Origin: Bryopsis sp. KO-2023
Lineage: Eukaryota > Chlorophyta > Ulvophyceae > Bryopsidales > Bryopsidaceae
Assembly: GCA_030272585.1 (NCBI GenBank)
Contig: BSYQ01000001.1
Location: 10,865,001 to 10,929,000 of the forward strand
Length of the DNA stretch: 64,000 nt
Direction of reading: 5' to 3'
The position numbers were made by a program, and so were the translations under genes. Shown piece by piece: positions 12,754 through 24,081 of this stretch; positions within the stretch are counted from its first letter, which is position 1, and each line of letters opens with the position of its first letter. A model generated the notes under the pieces. The model had not been told where the DNA came from. It searched no databases and saw only the letters and a program-made list of their open reading frames with translations.

Positions 12754-15086
12754 TTATAATTCATCGTGGTCATCCCCAAGATCCTCATCATCACCGCCAC
12801 CTTCTCCACCACCTGCTTGATAGGCAGCAGCGACGATTGGTTGACAAATATCCTCGACTTCTTTCAGTCGCTCCTTATATTCATCAACATCAGCATCAGG
12901 ATTCTCATCCAGCCACTCGAGGGCTTCCTGAACAGCTTCTGTAACCTTTGTTTTGTCATCCTCCTCCAACTTCTCGCCCAATTTGTCCTCGATCGTGTTC
13001 TTCATGTTGTAGCAGTACGTCTCGAGGGAATTTCTGGCATCCACCTTCTCTTTCACGAGTTTGTCTTGCTCAGCAAATTCCTCTGCCTCTTGAACCATTC
13101 GTTGGATCTCTTCCTCACTCAATCGGCCCTTGTCGTTGGTGATGGTGATTTTTTCCTTGTTTCCAGTGCCCTTATCCTCAGCAGACACATTGAGAATTCC
13201 GTTCGCATCGATTTCGAACGTCACTTCGATCTGAGGGACACCTCTGGCAGCAGAAGGGATTCCATTCAAGTCGAACTGACCCAACTTGTGGTTATCCTTG
13301 CTCATGGCTCTCTCACCCTCCAAAACCTGGATTGTGACTGTGGTCTGTTGATCTTGGTAAGTGGTGAAGACTTGGGACTTCTTGGTTGGGATGACAGTGT
13401 TTCTGGGAATGAGCTTAGTCATCACTCCACCCACAGTCTCAATACCCAAAGTCAAAGGAGCCACATCCAAAAGGAGAACTCCGCCGAAGTCACCCTCAGC
13501 ATCACCGCCCAAAATGGATCCCTGAACGGCAGCACCAAATGCAACAGCCTCATCTGGGTTGATTCCCTTGTTTGGCTCCTTTCCATTGAAGTACTCCTTG
13601 ATGAGCTCCTGGACCTTTGGGATTCTGGTGGAACCTCCAACCAACACGATCTCGTGGATCTCATTCTTCTTCAGACCAGCATCCTCCATGGCCTGGAAAC
13701 ACAGCATAATCAGGTAAGATGCATACCTCCACAATCCCTTCCTTTCTCTTAAATTAGACCCTTTTAAGTTAGAAGATGTGCACACAGGAAATGCAATGCT
13801 GATAACTGCCCACCTTCTTGACAGGTCCCAGGGTTTTCTTGAAGAGATCACTGTTGAGCTCCTCGAATCGTGCACGGGTGAGAGGCTCAGACAAGTCCAC
13901 TCCATCATGCAAGCTCTCGATTTCGACTCGGACTTGATGCTGGTTGGAAAGGGCCCTCTTGGCCCTCTCAACCTCCCTCCTCAATTTCTGCAGAGCCCTG
14001 GCGTCCTTAGAGATATCCTTCTGGAATTTCTTCTTGATCAACTTGATGAAGTACTGCATGACCCTTTGGTCAAAATCTTCTCCTCCCAAATGGGTGTCCC
14101 CAGATGTGGACATGACCTCAAACACTCCGCTGTCGATCGCGAGCACGCTGACGTCGAAGGTACCGCCACCCAGATCGAACACCAGGATGTTCTTCTCTCC
14201 CTTCTTGTCCAGACCGTATGCGATCGCAGCCGCGGTGGGCTCATTGATGATACGCGCGACATTCAACCCAGCGATCACACCAGCGTCCTTGGTAGCCTGA
14301 CGCTGAGCGTCGTTGAAGTAAGCTGGAACAGTGACCACAGCGTGTTGCACAGTTTTACCGAGGAAACCTTCGGCGGTTTCCTTCATTTTGGTCAGGATCA
14401 TGGCCGAGATCTCCTCTGGGGAAAACACCTTCTTCTTGTCGCCAATGTCGACAGACACGTATGGCTTCTTGTCCTTGTCGACGATATCATAAGAAACGAG
14501 TTTCTTATCTCTCTGGACCTCCCTGTCCTGGAAGCTGCAAACACGACAGAGCACCCGGTGAGCGACAGATCCAAGCCAAGTGAAGTGTCCTACGGACCAG
14601 CGACGGCGAGCGCACAATCGCGACTACTTACTTTCGACCGATAAGTCGCTTGACGTCATAGATCGTTCGCTTGGGATTGGAAGTAGCCTGGTTCTTGGCA
14701 GCGTCTCCGATAAGACGCTCGTCGTCGGTGAACGCGACGTAAGACGGGGTGATCCTGTTTCCTTGCTCGTTGGCGATGATCTCCACGCGTCCTCCCTTGT
14801 ACACACCAACGCAAGAGTAGGTTGTACCCAGATCAATACCGATCACGGTTCCGAGTTTCTCCTTCTCCTCCTCGGCGTTGACGCATGAGAAGCTTAAGAG
14901 AACGGTGGCCAACAGACCTGCGGATCGACACAGTCGAAAGTCAGTACCGCGCTCATACCGTGAAGAACCCTCTTTCCGAAATCATCCGCAACAGGAGTTC
15001 GAAACCACAAAGGGTCTCAGAGTTCGCAGATCCGATAGGAGAATCCCACTGTACTCACCGAACCGTACAGCGGAGCGCCACTGCAT
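12754..15086 (-). CDS. BIP: BiP/GRP78, ER-lumen Hsp70 chaperone, 4 exons, 657 aa
   Basis: ATP-driven chaperone of the ER lumen that helps nascent secretory proteins fold and keeps unfolded-protein-response sensors in check. Exons: 15086-15059, 14917-14632, 14534-13814, 13692-12754, in frame throughout. The first exon has only 28 bases: ATG plus nine codons and one base, so an intron splits the signal peptide, which ends in the hydrophobic stretch [14 protein letters not shown] (likely cleavage after residue 24). Hsp70 signatures follow: [65 protein letters not shown], then the substrate-binding domain and lid. The protein ends in HDEL, an ER-retrieval signal. Head-to-head with GRP94; the two start codons lie 538 bases apart. 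Confidence 0.97.
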
Positions 15087-15399
15087 CCTTCTCCCCTTCC
15101 GAAAACCTTCCCTCTCCTGATCAGTTGAAAAGCTGGGAAAGGAAACGTGCTCTGGACAAACACGCGGAGGTGTTCGCGTCCTCTCGGGAGATTGGCGTGC
15201 GAGGTCGAAAAAGAGTTGTGACCAAGGTAGTGTCGTCGACTGTGGATTTGCGAGTTGAACGCAGATGGCGCCAAGTTGCCCGCTTATGTTCAGATTCGGA
15301 GAACGAAATGACGGAGGTGTTTCGCATCACAGCCGGCGACGTGTCCCGAAATGTGTTCCAGCAGGTTCGATTGGTCAGGGGCGTGTTTCTCGAGCGCTG

Positions 15400-15422
15400 A
15401 TTGGTCCACTTCTGCCACGTCA
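15400..15422. promoter_or_regulatory. ERSE-II/UPRE-like element cluster
   Basis: An inverted CCAAT box (15400-15404) followed by TCCACT and then CCACGTCA (15415-15422) resembles a composite of ER-stress response elements. It lies about midway between the BiP and GRP94 starts. The spacing is not the classic CCAAT-N9-CCACG, so this is a candidate only. Confidence 0.45.
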
Positions 15423-15424
15423 CC

Positions 15425-15432
15425 TTCTAGAA
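15425..15432. promoter_or_regulatory. heat-shock-element-like TTCTAGAA
   Basis: TTC-TA-GAA matches two inverted HSE pentamer cores, set three bases after the TGACGTGG core in the shared chaperone promoter. Two units are the minimum for HSF binding, so the support is modest. Confidence 0.35.
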
Positions 15433-15624
15433 GTGTGGTGCTTATGGAACCTCCTCTCTTTTCTCGCATTTAGCTAGTTTTCCGCCATCGCTCGTGCGAC
15501 CGCATTTCCCTCGCTGCCGATCCTCAGTTTACACTCTGCCGGCGAGTCTTGACACGACCACTTCGTCAGACTTTGAGCTTTCGCTGGGGACGTCCTCGAA
15601 CGTGAGCCGATTGGACAGAGGGCG

Positions 15625-18600
15625 ATGGGCCGTCCGATCTTACTTGCGCTGATTGGTGCACTTCTCCTAACGCAGCCTATCATCTGTAAGTGCACACTTC
15701 GTCGACGCTGTATCGCACACCCCTTCCTTTATGGGTGCTACTATAGATCAACTTGATCGAAGTCAAACACTAGGTGTTAGGAACATCTTCCGCAGCAGGA
15801 CTCTTTGTGCACTCACAGAAGGCTCTGGAACACACACCTCGTTAACACATCCACTTCGCCTGCCCACCGCTAATGTGTTGTCTTGTTGTTGTAGCGTGGG
15901 GAGAGGACGCTGCAGATGAACCACCAAGGTATTTTTTGTTCTTGTTGGCGACAACTCATCGAGTAGCGTTTTGGTTGTGTGACTGTCGCGTATTGACGCC
16001 TTCCACCAGGGGCGTCACCGCGTAGTCTAGATGGTCGCTGTGGTGTGTGTCGACCTCTCGACAGAATCGATATCAGTAACATGTGCCGAGTCGTCTTGAT
16101 TCAATTGCGTAGTATAGCGCTCGCTGAAGCTTTTCCAAACGCATGTGCGAGTAAGAAATAATAGGATCTGGGACTACAGTAAGCAATTCATGCAAATTTG
16201 AGATGAAATCTGGATTGTGTGTGCAGTACTGATGCAGCCAATGCAAAGCCACAGCCAACTGAACACAAACTCCGGGATAATGCAGAGAAATTTGAGGTTT
16301 GATTTCCATTATGAGTTAATGAAACTGCATCTGGCCTGGTGGGTAATGTTAGGGTGCGTGTCGAATTTATAAAATTAGCTCATGGAGTTGAGTGATGGAC
16401 CTGACTGACGGACGGATTATGTATTTCAGTTCCAAGCTGAGGTCAACCGACTCATGGACATCATCATCAACTCCCTTTACAGGTATTACAAAACAATTCA
16501 TATTTGCCAAAATGCCATCATTACTCACACCTGATTTGCAACTGGACCAACAATTGATGGAGGCTGCAAATATGACTGCACAAGACATCTCTAGATGCTG
16601 TTCGCACTCAGCAGCCTACTTTTCAACTGGACACTTGGCTGACATGGTGCATTTGTGTTTCAGCAACAAGGATATATTCTTGAGAGAATTGATTTCCAAT
16701 GCCTCCGATGCTCTGGACAAACTTCGGTTTATGTCCCTCACCGACAAATCCGTGCTGGGCAAAGGGGATGAAGCCGAACTGGACATTAGAATATCCTTCG
16801 ACGAGGAGAAGAAGGTGCTAAAGATCCGAGACAAGGGAATTGGGATGACCAAGGAAGACCTCGTGAAAAACCTCGGAACCATTGCTAAATCTGGAACCTC
16901 CGGTTAGTGGTGGCTGTTATGTTCATAGCAGATCAGCTGAACTTAACATGAACGTAACAGAGTTTTTTTTCAATTTGCTGTCGAGGGGATATCGTTACAA
17001 ATCAAAGTTTTCCCTGCAAAACCTCTTTTGCATCACTCCACTAGCAATATGCACGGTCCTCCGGCATGAAACGTATGTTGCTTCATGCTCCGAAATCTGG
17101 AAGGGTTTGTTTCAGAAGGGAATGGAACCCTTTTGATTTGCTGTGTGAATTCACCAATCTGGGATGCATTGTGGTCCGATTCCATTGTCAAATTTTATTG
17201 AGTGGATTTGGTATGCTGTTGCAGCCTTCTTGGAGAAGATTCAAAAAGCTGGCGATTTGAACTTGATTGGACAATTCGGAGTGGGATTTTACTCTGTCTA
17301 CCTGGTTGCTGACTTTGTGGAAGTCGTCACCAAGCATAATGATGATAAACAGTGAGTTGGAGCACTCCATGATTCTCCCAATAAAGGCTCAACTTTTCTG
17401 TAAAGTATTTTAAGTTGTTTTGTAGAGAGATGTATTCAATGAAATTCTCCATAATTTAAAGCATCACCAATGCCCAATTATCTCCTTCAAATCCAGAGCA
17501 ATAAAAGGAGTTTCTGGGGAGGGGCATTTTCGTGTCTCGGAAGTTTCGATACCATAAATATATTGCATCTCCTGCCTTGATAATTGAAAAAAACAAAAAT
17601 AAAATAGATTTTTATTTTTTGTTTGATTTTTGAGTCTAAAAACTATCTTCAGGGATATTATGCGTGAATAGATTGCCATGCTGGTGGTGGTGGTGTTTGA
17701 TTTCCTTTGGCATTTCATCAGGTATATCTGGGAGTCCACTGCTGATGGAACTTTTGCAATTTCAGAAGACACTGAGGGAGATCCCCTTGGTCGTGGAACT
17801 CAGGTTAGCATCACTTAATTTATTCAAATCATTTCCAGCAATCAATTTCAGTACCATTGTTGAGGAATTTTTTTACCATGAGGTTTGTTGAGGAATTCCA
17901 GCCACATGGTAGAAGAGGCCATTTTTTCATTAGGTGGATTGGAGGGAAAGCATGGGGATATGCCCTGAGGGGTTTCGGAGGACTATGACTAACCAGTATG
18001 TTGCATCTTATGCAGATCAATATCTACTTGAAAGATGGAGCTGAAGAGTATGGCCAAGAATATACATTGGAGAAGCTGGTCAAGACATACAGGTGCACTC
18101 TCGATCAATTCTGTCAGGTCAATGATGAATATCTACACCTGTGCCTGTGAAGATGGAAGTTTCCTCAATGACAGATTAGTGATGGACCTGACTGTCGCAT
18201 GGTTTTTTTCTTGTACAGCGAGTTCATCAATTTCCCAATTTACCTGTACCGGTCCAAACGAGTCGAGGTTGATGAGGAGGAAGACGAGGATGCCGACGGT
18301 CAGAAAAGACTCCTTTCCATTTTTGTAGAATGAACCACCTTCTTGAGAAAAACCAAGAAATCAACCCCACCAGAAATCAACCATTCTAATCGCCTCTTTT
18401 CTCAAACCTTATGTGAACACTTCAGGAAGTGAAGTCGGTGTCTTTAAGGTAGCTTAATATTGGAGACAAGTAAATGTGTTGATCTTTGCCTCTCAATGTT
18501 TTTTTTTCTCCTTTTTTCAGATGGTGATGATGTGGATGAGGATTCCGACGACGAAACTGAAAAAGAAGATGCCGAAGATGAAGATGTGGAGGATGCTGTT

Positions 18601-21600
18601 ATCGATGACGAAGAGGATGACAAGAAGGAGAAGGAAAAGAAGTATGAAACTCGATGGGACTGGGAAAGGGTCAACCAAAGCAAAGCTTTGTGGTTGCGAA
18701 ATCCATCGGAAGTCACTGATGAAGAGTACAGGAGTTTCTACAAGTCTGTGTCCAAGGTGAGAAAATATCCAAAAACACAGCCCTTCAGGGTTGTTGTTTT
18801 CTGTGGATTATGTTCGACTGTGATATAAAGTGCTGTGCCGATATGACTGCTTGTACAAGTTTTGGTTGAAGTTAGCATGTCGTGGATGGATGAGGACACC
18901 GATGATGTAAAATTGTGTGTATGGAGGCGAATGTATGCCAATGACTTCTGATCGATAGGCCTGAGGTGCATCCATCCTTACGTTTAGATACATGATTTAG
19001 TACTATTGTCTGGGGAACACAATCTATATATGTATTTATATTTATTTATATTTTCGCTTTGTTCTTGGTCCTAACCTCCAGCGAAACGTTTGTATATACA
19101 GATACATGCTGCATAGAATTGCTGTTGAGTACAGCCCTTGATGAAGTTGTTTGCCGCCCCTTTTCTTCTTGCAGGGCTATGGTGATACTGTTGCCTGGAC
19201 ACACTTCAAAGCTGAGGGTGATGTCGAGTTCAGGGCCATCCTCTACATTCCTGACAAAGCCCCTTTCGACTTCTATGACAAATATTATGAGAATGAAGCA
19301 AAGAGCGTCAAGCTGTATGTTCGTCGAGTATTCATCTCTGATGACTTCGATGAGCTTTTGCCGAGGTGGGCACCCTGTCCATATCTAGTTATATACATAC
19401 ATATTTATTTATATACATATTTTTTTTCATATCTATATTTGTCTCCCTGTTTGATTCAATATTTGTTCATTGCAGCCACCCCCACTCAAAAACCCGTCTT
19501 TGTGTGTCAGGTACTTGACCTTCTTGATGGGTGTTGTGGATTCGGACACTCTTCCACTCAACATTTCCCGTGAGATGCTCCAGCAGCATGCAAGCTTAAA
19601 GACCATCAAAAAGAAGTTGATCAGGAAAGCATTGGACATGCTGAAGAAATTGGCAGAGAGTGAAGAGAAGGAAGAGGAGGATGATTATGAAGATGAAGGT
19701 CGGTAGCAAATACATTATCTAGCATTTCAACCCAGTGCTCTAACCTCGGCGTTGCAACCCGAAACAGAGGTCATGTCCCATATTTCATCGTATTACTGCT
19801 TGTTTAATTGAGTGGAAGTGTAGGTAGAGATCCTCGAGCTTTTGACGAAACTCTCATCCTGCAGCCAACTGTTTGTAAAGAATGCCACACTAACTTTGCA
19901 ACAATACTGGGCAGCATTGGATGAAACTTGGTTGGTTGCCATGAAAATTTCGGCTCAGTGAATGGGTTGCCCAGTGTTGATCTTCACAATTTTGCTTTCC
20001 CACAGAAGACAAAAAGAAAGAAGCTGGAGGCGAGGGGAAATACGTCAAATTCTGGCAAGAATATGGCAAAGCCCTGAAAATGGGTATCATGGAAGACAGC
20101 AACAACAGAGGCCGGTTGTCGAAGCTCTTGAGGTTCTACTCTTCCAAGTCACCAGATAAGCTGTCCAGTTTGGACGAATATGTCGCCAGGATGAAGGAGG
20201 GGCAAAAGCAAATCTACTACTTGTGCGGCCAGAGTATGGATGAAGTCAAGAACTCCCCATTCCTCGAAAGGTATGTTTACTATTTCTACACTTTTGTTGT
20301 CATTTGAATCTTGTGTATGGCATCCACTGTACAAACAGGCTTGTTCGATTCCCCCCCCCCCCTTTTTTTTGGGGGGGGGGGGGGGAGGAAAAGTTCCTGA
20401 TGATGATTTTTTTGGTTATCTGATAGGTTGCATCAGAAGGGTCTGGAAGTTATTTATTTCACGGAGTCTATGGACGAGTACTTGATGCAGCATCTCTCAG
20501 AATATGATGACATCAAATTCCAAAATGCATCCAAGGAGAACCTCAAATTTGGAGACAAGGATGATAAGGTTCGCTGACAGCCCCCTGATGGGAAATACAA
20601 CTCTTTTGAAAGGTGTCTTCTTCGTTTTTTGTATTTCGTTTTTTTGTTTTTTCAATCGTTAATTGAGGGGGTGCGCTGAATCTTGTACAAGATATATAAA
20701 GAGATTTCACAACGCTCCAGCACCGCATTGTGAGGGGGGTGTGAACTGGTGGACCCTCTGGTCATGTCCTCACCGCCAGTGTTTTTGGTGGTTTTCCAGA
20801 ACAGGAAGAGTGTGAAGAAATTGAAGGAAGAGTTCAGTGAGCTGACCAAGTGGTGGAAGGAGTCTCTACCCTCTGAAGTTGCCTCAGTGAAAGTGAGCAT
20901 TAATATGGAAAAACCAGGAATCATGCACTTTCATTTATGAAACAATATCAGCACACGGACACCACCACCACATGTCTGGCAAGCATGCCATGTCCTTTTT
21001 CTGACTGCCCTCTTGGGGTCTTCGACGCATGGAGATGTACAGCACCAGAAATCTTCTCTCCAGCCCAAAATTGTGGATGAGTGTATGCAGTTCAAGTGTC
21101 TTGAACTCACGAACAATCTTGGTGTGGTGCAGGTGAGCAACCGACTTGCTACTTCTCCATGTGTGGTGGTGGCCTCACAATACGGCTGGTCTGCCAACAT
21201 GGAAAGAATCATGAAAGCGCAAGCATTCCAGCAGGATAAATCAGAGATGATGAGGGGCAAGAGAAATTTGGAAATTAATCCTTATCACCCTATCATCAAG
21301 GAATTGAAGGCCCTGGTGGCAAAAGACAGCTCCAGTGAGGCCACCAGGAATTTGGGCAAGCTGCTGTATGACTCTGCCCTGTTGGAATCTGGATTTTCCC
21401 CTTACGATCCCAAGGCTTTTGCAGACCGACTGCGGTTGCTCATGAAAGATGCCATCGGTAAGTTCCAGCCAGAAAGCATGAGTAATATGGTTACTACTCA
21501 TCGTTCTACATGGAATCTTTTAGGACATTCAGTTTTCTTAAAACTGTATTTGTCATGAACACATGTTTGAAAACACCACCGTTTTACGTAAAAAAAAAGG

Positions 21601-21988
21601 TAGAAAGATTGTAATATGCTTCTGGTCTCAATCTCCGGACATTACCATGCTAATCCATTTATTGTCTTCCTCATCCTTTTCATTCGATTTTCTTGCTGTT
21701 GTGTGTTCTACTTCTTTCCTGGAAATGGAGGGGATCTGTCTGAACGGTCGACCTCTTGCGTTTCGTGCAGGGATGGATGCTGAGATGGATGATATTGAAA
21801 TTCCTGAGGAAGACGAAGATGATGAGGAAGTGGAAGAGGAAGATGACGATGGCGTCAAGGGTGAGATTCAAACAGGTCCTGATGGGGAGGAGCAAATGGT
21901 GTTCAACGTTGGGGGAGAGGACCTTCAAGGCCAGGAAGAACAATTAGTGTTTAATTCTCAAGGTGGACCAGTTAAGGATGAATTATGA
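15625..21988 (+). CDS. GRP94: GRP94/endoplasmin, ER-lumen Hsp90, 17 exons, 826 aa
   Basis: ER-resident Hsp90 that folds selected secretory and membrane proteins. Exons: 15625-15685, 15895-15928, 16227-16296, 16430-16482, 16664-16902, 17225-17351, 17722-17803, 18016-18092, 18219-18298, 18521-18756, 19175-19365, 19511-19698, 20006-20270, 20427-20568, 20800-20892, 21133-21457, 21771-21988. All phases agree (2481 coding bases). The signal peptide ([17 protein letters not shown]) is split by a phase-1 intron, as in BiP. The Bergerat-fold ATPase shows [30 protein letters not shown] and [14 protein letters not shown] long Asp/Glu-rich linker (exons 18219 and 18521) precedes the middle domain ([27 protein letters not shown]). 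The tail is acidic and ends in KDEL. The length is normal for plant and animal GRP94. Confidence 0.97.
20351..20385. repeat. C12-T8-G15 homopolymer hairpin in a GRP94 intron
   Basis: Twelve C (20351-20362), eight T (20363-20370) and fifteen G (20371-20385) lie next to each other inside the intron between exons ending at 20270 and starting at 20427. The C and G runs can pair into a 12-bp stem with a T loop, and the G run could also form a quadruplex. Run lengths here are prone to sequencing error. Confidence 0.8.
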
Positions 21989-22903
21989 TTCTGACATTTA
22001 CGCATGAATCTCAGGAATTCGTGCGGTCTCTTTTGTTTTGCTTTTCTGTGTTCATTTTCCCTTAGTTTGACGAGTGTTTTGGTTGTAAGAGGGGGTAGAT
22101 AGGAGGGAGGACCAGGAAAAGATAGATGGGAAGGTTTGCAGAAGAACAGGGGAAAAAGAACTTGTTTTTGGCTGTCCTGAGAAATTGGACGACAGTGGTA
22201 TTTGTCTTTTTGTTTGTTTTTTTTTTCTTAAAATTCATCTTTTGAGTTGTCTCTTGATTCTGCGCACTGATGGATTATTTGCCAACACTAGCAATTGCCT
22301 TCTAGGTTTATATACACTTCGCCAGCATTTGGGAAATAGGTTTCGTTCGGTTTTTCATTAGAAGGTCCAAAGATTCACAGCAGCAGCACCATCATCCAGC
22401 AGGGTAATCAACACATTCGACCAGCAGTGTATTTTTTGTGGCCCTTTTGGCCCATTTTGCCCCCCAAAAAATCAGAATGGGGCCACAAAAGGGCCAAAAC
22501 GTTTTATTACAAGGTGATTTTGGGGCCATTAAAGGGCCACATTCACCCAAAGTTTGTAAGGCCTGGGCCACATCCAAGAAATCAATCGAGTTTCCACAAA
22601 AATCGAAACCAACAACATTAAGTAAATGCTATATAAACACCAAGCCTTGTAATTTCTGTTTTTGAAGTTGGGGCCACATTCTATTTTTTTCGGACAAATT
22701 GGGGCTACAAAAGGGCCACAACTAGATGAAATGGCCAAATTCAGGGCCACTTTGGGGCCAGTAAAATCGAAAAAAATACATTGTCGACCAGTATCGATAA
22801 TTGGGTTTATGCCCATTACTCCGACTACCGAATTTTTTATCAAGTCTCAGCGGGCGAAACTATTGCTCAGTCCGCCCAGCCAATTCTAACGTCGAAAGAC
22901 ACT
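21989..22903. other. GRP94 3' region and GGGCCA-repeat region upstream of the transporter
   Basis: No gene. The first part is probably the GRP94 3' UTR. From about 22437 to the transporter start there are roughly ten copies of GGGCCA(C), plus two inverted copies at 22440-22462, often in the context GGGGCCACAAAAGGGCC. The copies are irregularly spaced and can fold back on each other. Confidence 0.5.
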
Positions 22904-22915
22904 ATGAAGGGCCAC
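22437..22915. repeat. irregular GGGCCA(C) repeat field
   Basis: The motif GGGCCA(C), often followed by AAA, recurs about ten times in under 500 bases, once inside the start of the transporter coding sequence (22909-22916). Two inverted copies near 22440-22462 can pair with those at 22480-22498. It may be a degenerate repeat or a cluster of TGGGCC/GGCCCA-type promoter sites; I cannot tell which. Confidence 0.55.
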
Positions 22916-24081
22916 AAAGACGAGGAAGCTAACGCACCCCTTCTCGAAACGCAACCAACGCCAGCTCAAAATGACGCCAAGGAGTCCCTCTGGAACAGGT
23001 GCGAAGAAAGCCTCAAGTCGACAATTGGGTTCCCACCGACCCGTGCGTGTCCACACCGCTCGCTTTAAATGCGTGCGTCCGTTTCAAACATAAAGAAACA
23101 GTAATTTGCATGCTTTGGAGAAGAATCGTATATGGTACAAATATCTTCAGTTCGGGCAGATGAATGTGGCATTTGTGCAGATATGTGTGGAGAAATGGAT
23201 TTTTTCTGGTGTCCCTGTCTGCATTCACCTTCTCCAGTCAGCTGGTCTTTCTGAAGAAAGTAGAGGACAAACTTCCAGAGATGGAAATCTTGTGGGCCAG
23301 GGGAGTCTTTGTGTGTCTGACCATCCTCCTGGCAAAAGCAATTTTCAAATCGAATGTCTCGCCCCTCGGAAAAAGAGAAAATATGTCTTTGCTTGCAATG
23401 CAAGGACTGTTTGGGGTTGTCCAGCTGGTGGCTGGATGGGGTTCGATCATGTATGTGCCCATTGCTGAGTGCTTGGCCATCATTTTTTCCAATTCCATTA
23501 TCACTGCATCCTTGGCAGCCATTCTTGGGCTGGACAAGTGGTCCCGAATCACACCGGTGGCAGTAGTTCTCTCTGTTGTGGGGGTGTTATTAGTAACCCG
23601 GCCATCTGCTATTTTCAGCAAGTATGCGCTGGTTTGGGACTCTGATCGAATCCTGGGTTTAAGTCTTGCAGCAGGGAGTACCATCTGCTTCTCAGGCATT
23701 TACTTAATTTCCAGGAAACTAAACAACCGTGAAGGGGGGGTCACACAACTCTTCTGGCAAGCTTTAGTGCTGACAATCGTGTCGCCGATAAGTCTGGCAA
23801 TGGGGGTGCCTTCCAAACCAGTATTCAGATTTACTTTCCATGAACTCGCTTTCCTACTGATCGTAGTTTTGCTCGGTGCACTAGCTTGGTTCCTTCTGTA
23901 TCGTTCCGTCCAGTTGACATCGGCCACTGTTGGATCAGTGATGGGCAGCACACAATTGATGTGGTCATTTCTATTTGATATGCTTTTCTTTGGGCAGTCT
24001 TTTTCGGTGTTCTCTGTGGCTGGGTCTTTATGCGTTGTGGGGGCTGCTGCCGTGATTGCTCTGACGGTGATTCGCAAGTGA
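22904..24081 (+). CDS. EamA/DMT-superfamily (SLC35G-like) membrane transporter, 2 exons, 331 aa
   Basis: Exons 22904-22998 and 23181-24081 join in phase. The ATG at 22904 opens a short hydrophilic N-terminus with an LLET dileucine-like motif, followed by about ten hydrophobic segments (for example FLVSLSAFTFSS, IIFSNSIITASLAAILG, VAVVLSVVGVLLV and LVVLLGALAWFLLY). Two five-helix halves with the pattern AECLAIIFSNS...AAILG and SATVGSVMGSTQ...FFGQ are typical of EamA repeats in the drug/metabolite transporter superfamily. The substrate is unknown; relatives carry nucleotide sugars, amino acids or small metabolites. The C-terminus (VIRK) is short and basic. Membrane location in a secretory or plastid compartment is possible but not shown. 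Confidence 0.88.

Larger units (their letters stand above)
15087..15624. promoter_or_regulatory. shared bidirectional promoter region of BiP and GRP94
   Basis: This 538-base gap separates the start codons of two divergent ER chaperone genes, so it must hold both promoters and both 5' UTRs. Visible candidate elements are inverted CCAAT boxes (ATTGG at 15370-15374 and 15400-15404), CCACGTCA at 15415-15422 (reverse complement TGACGTGG, the core bound by UPR-type bZIP factors) and a heat-shock-like TTCTAGAA at 15425-15432. ATTGGTCCACT at 15400-15410 is one base off the known ERSE-II pattern ATTGGNCCACG. No TATA box was obvious. The elements are matches by eye and the function is inferred. Confidence 0.65.

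Noticed and set aside
12766-13752. 328-codon and neighbouring 288-codon plus-strand frames across BiP
   Set aside because: Antisense shadows of the highly conserved Hsp70 coding sequence.
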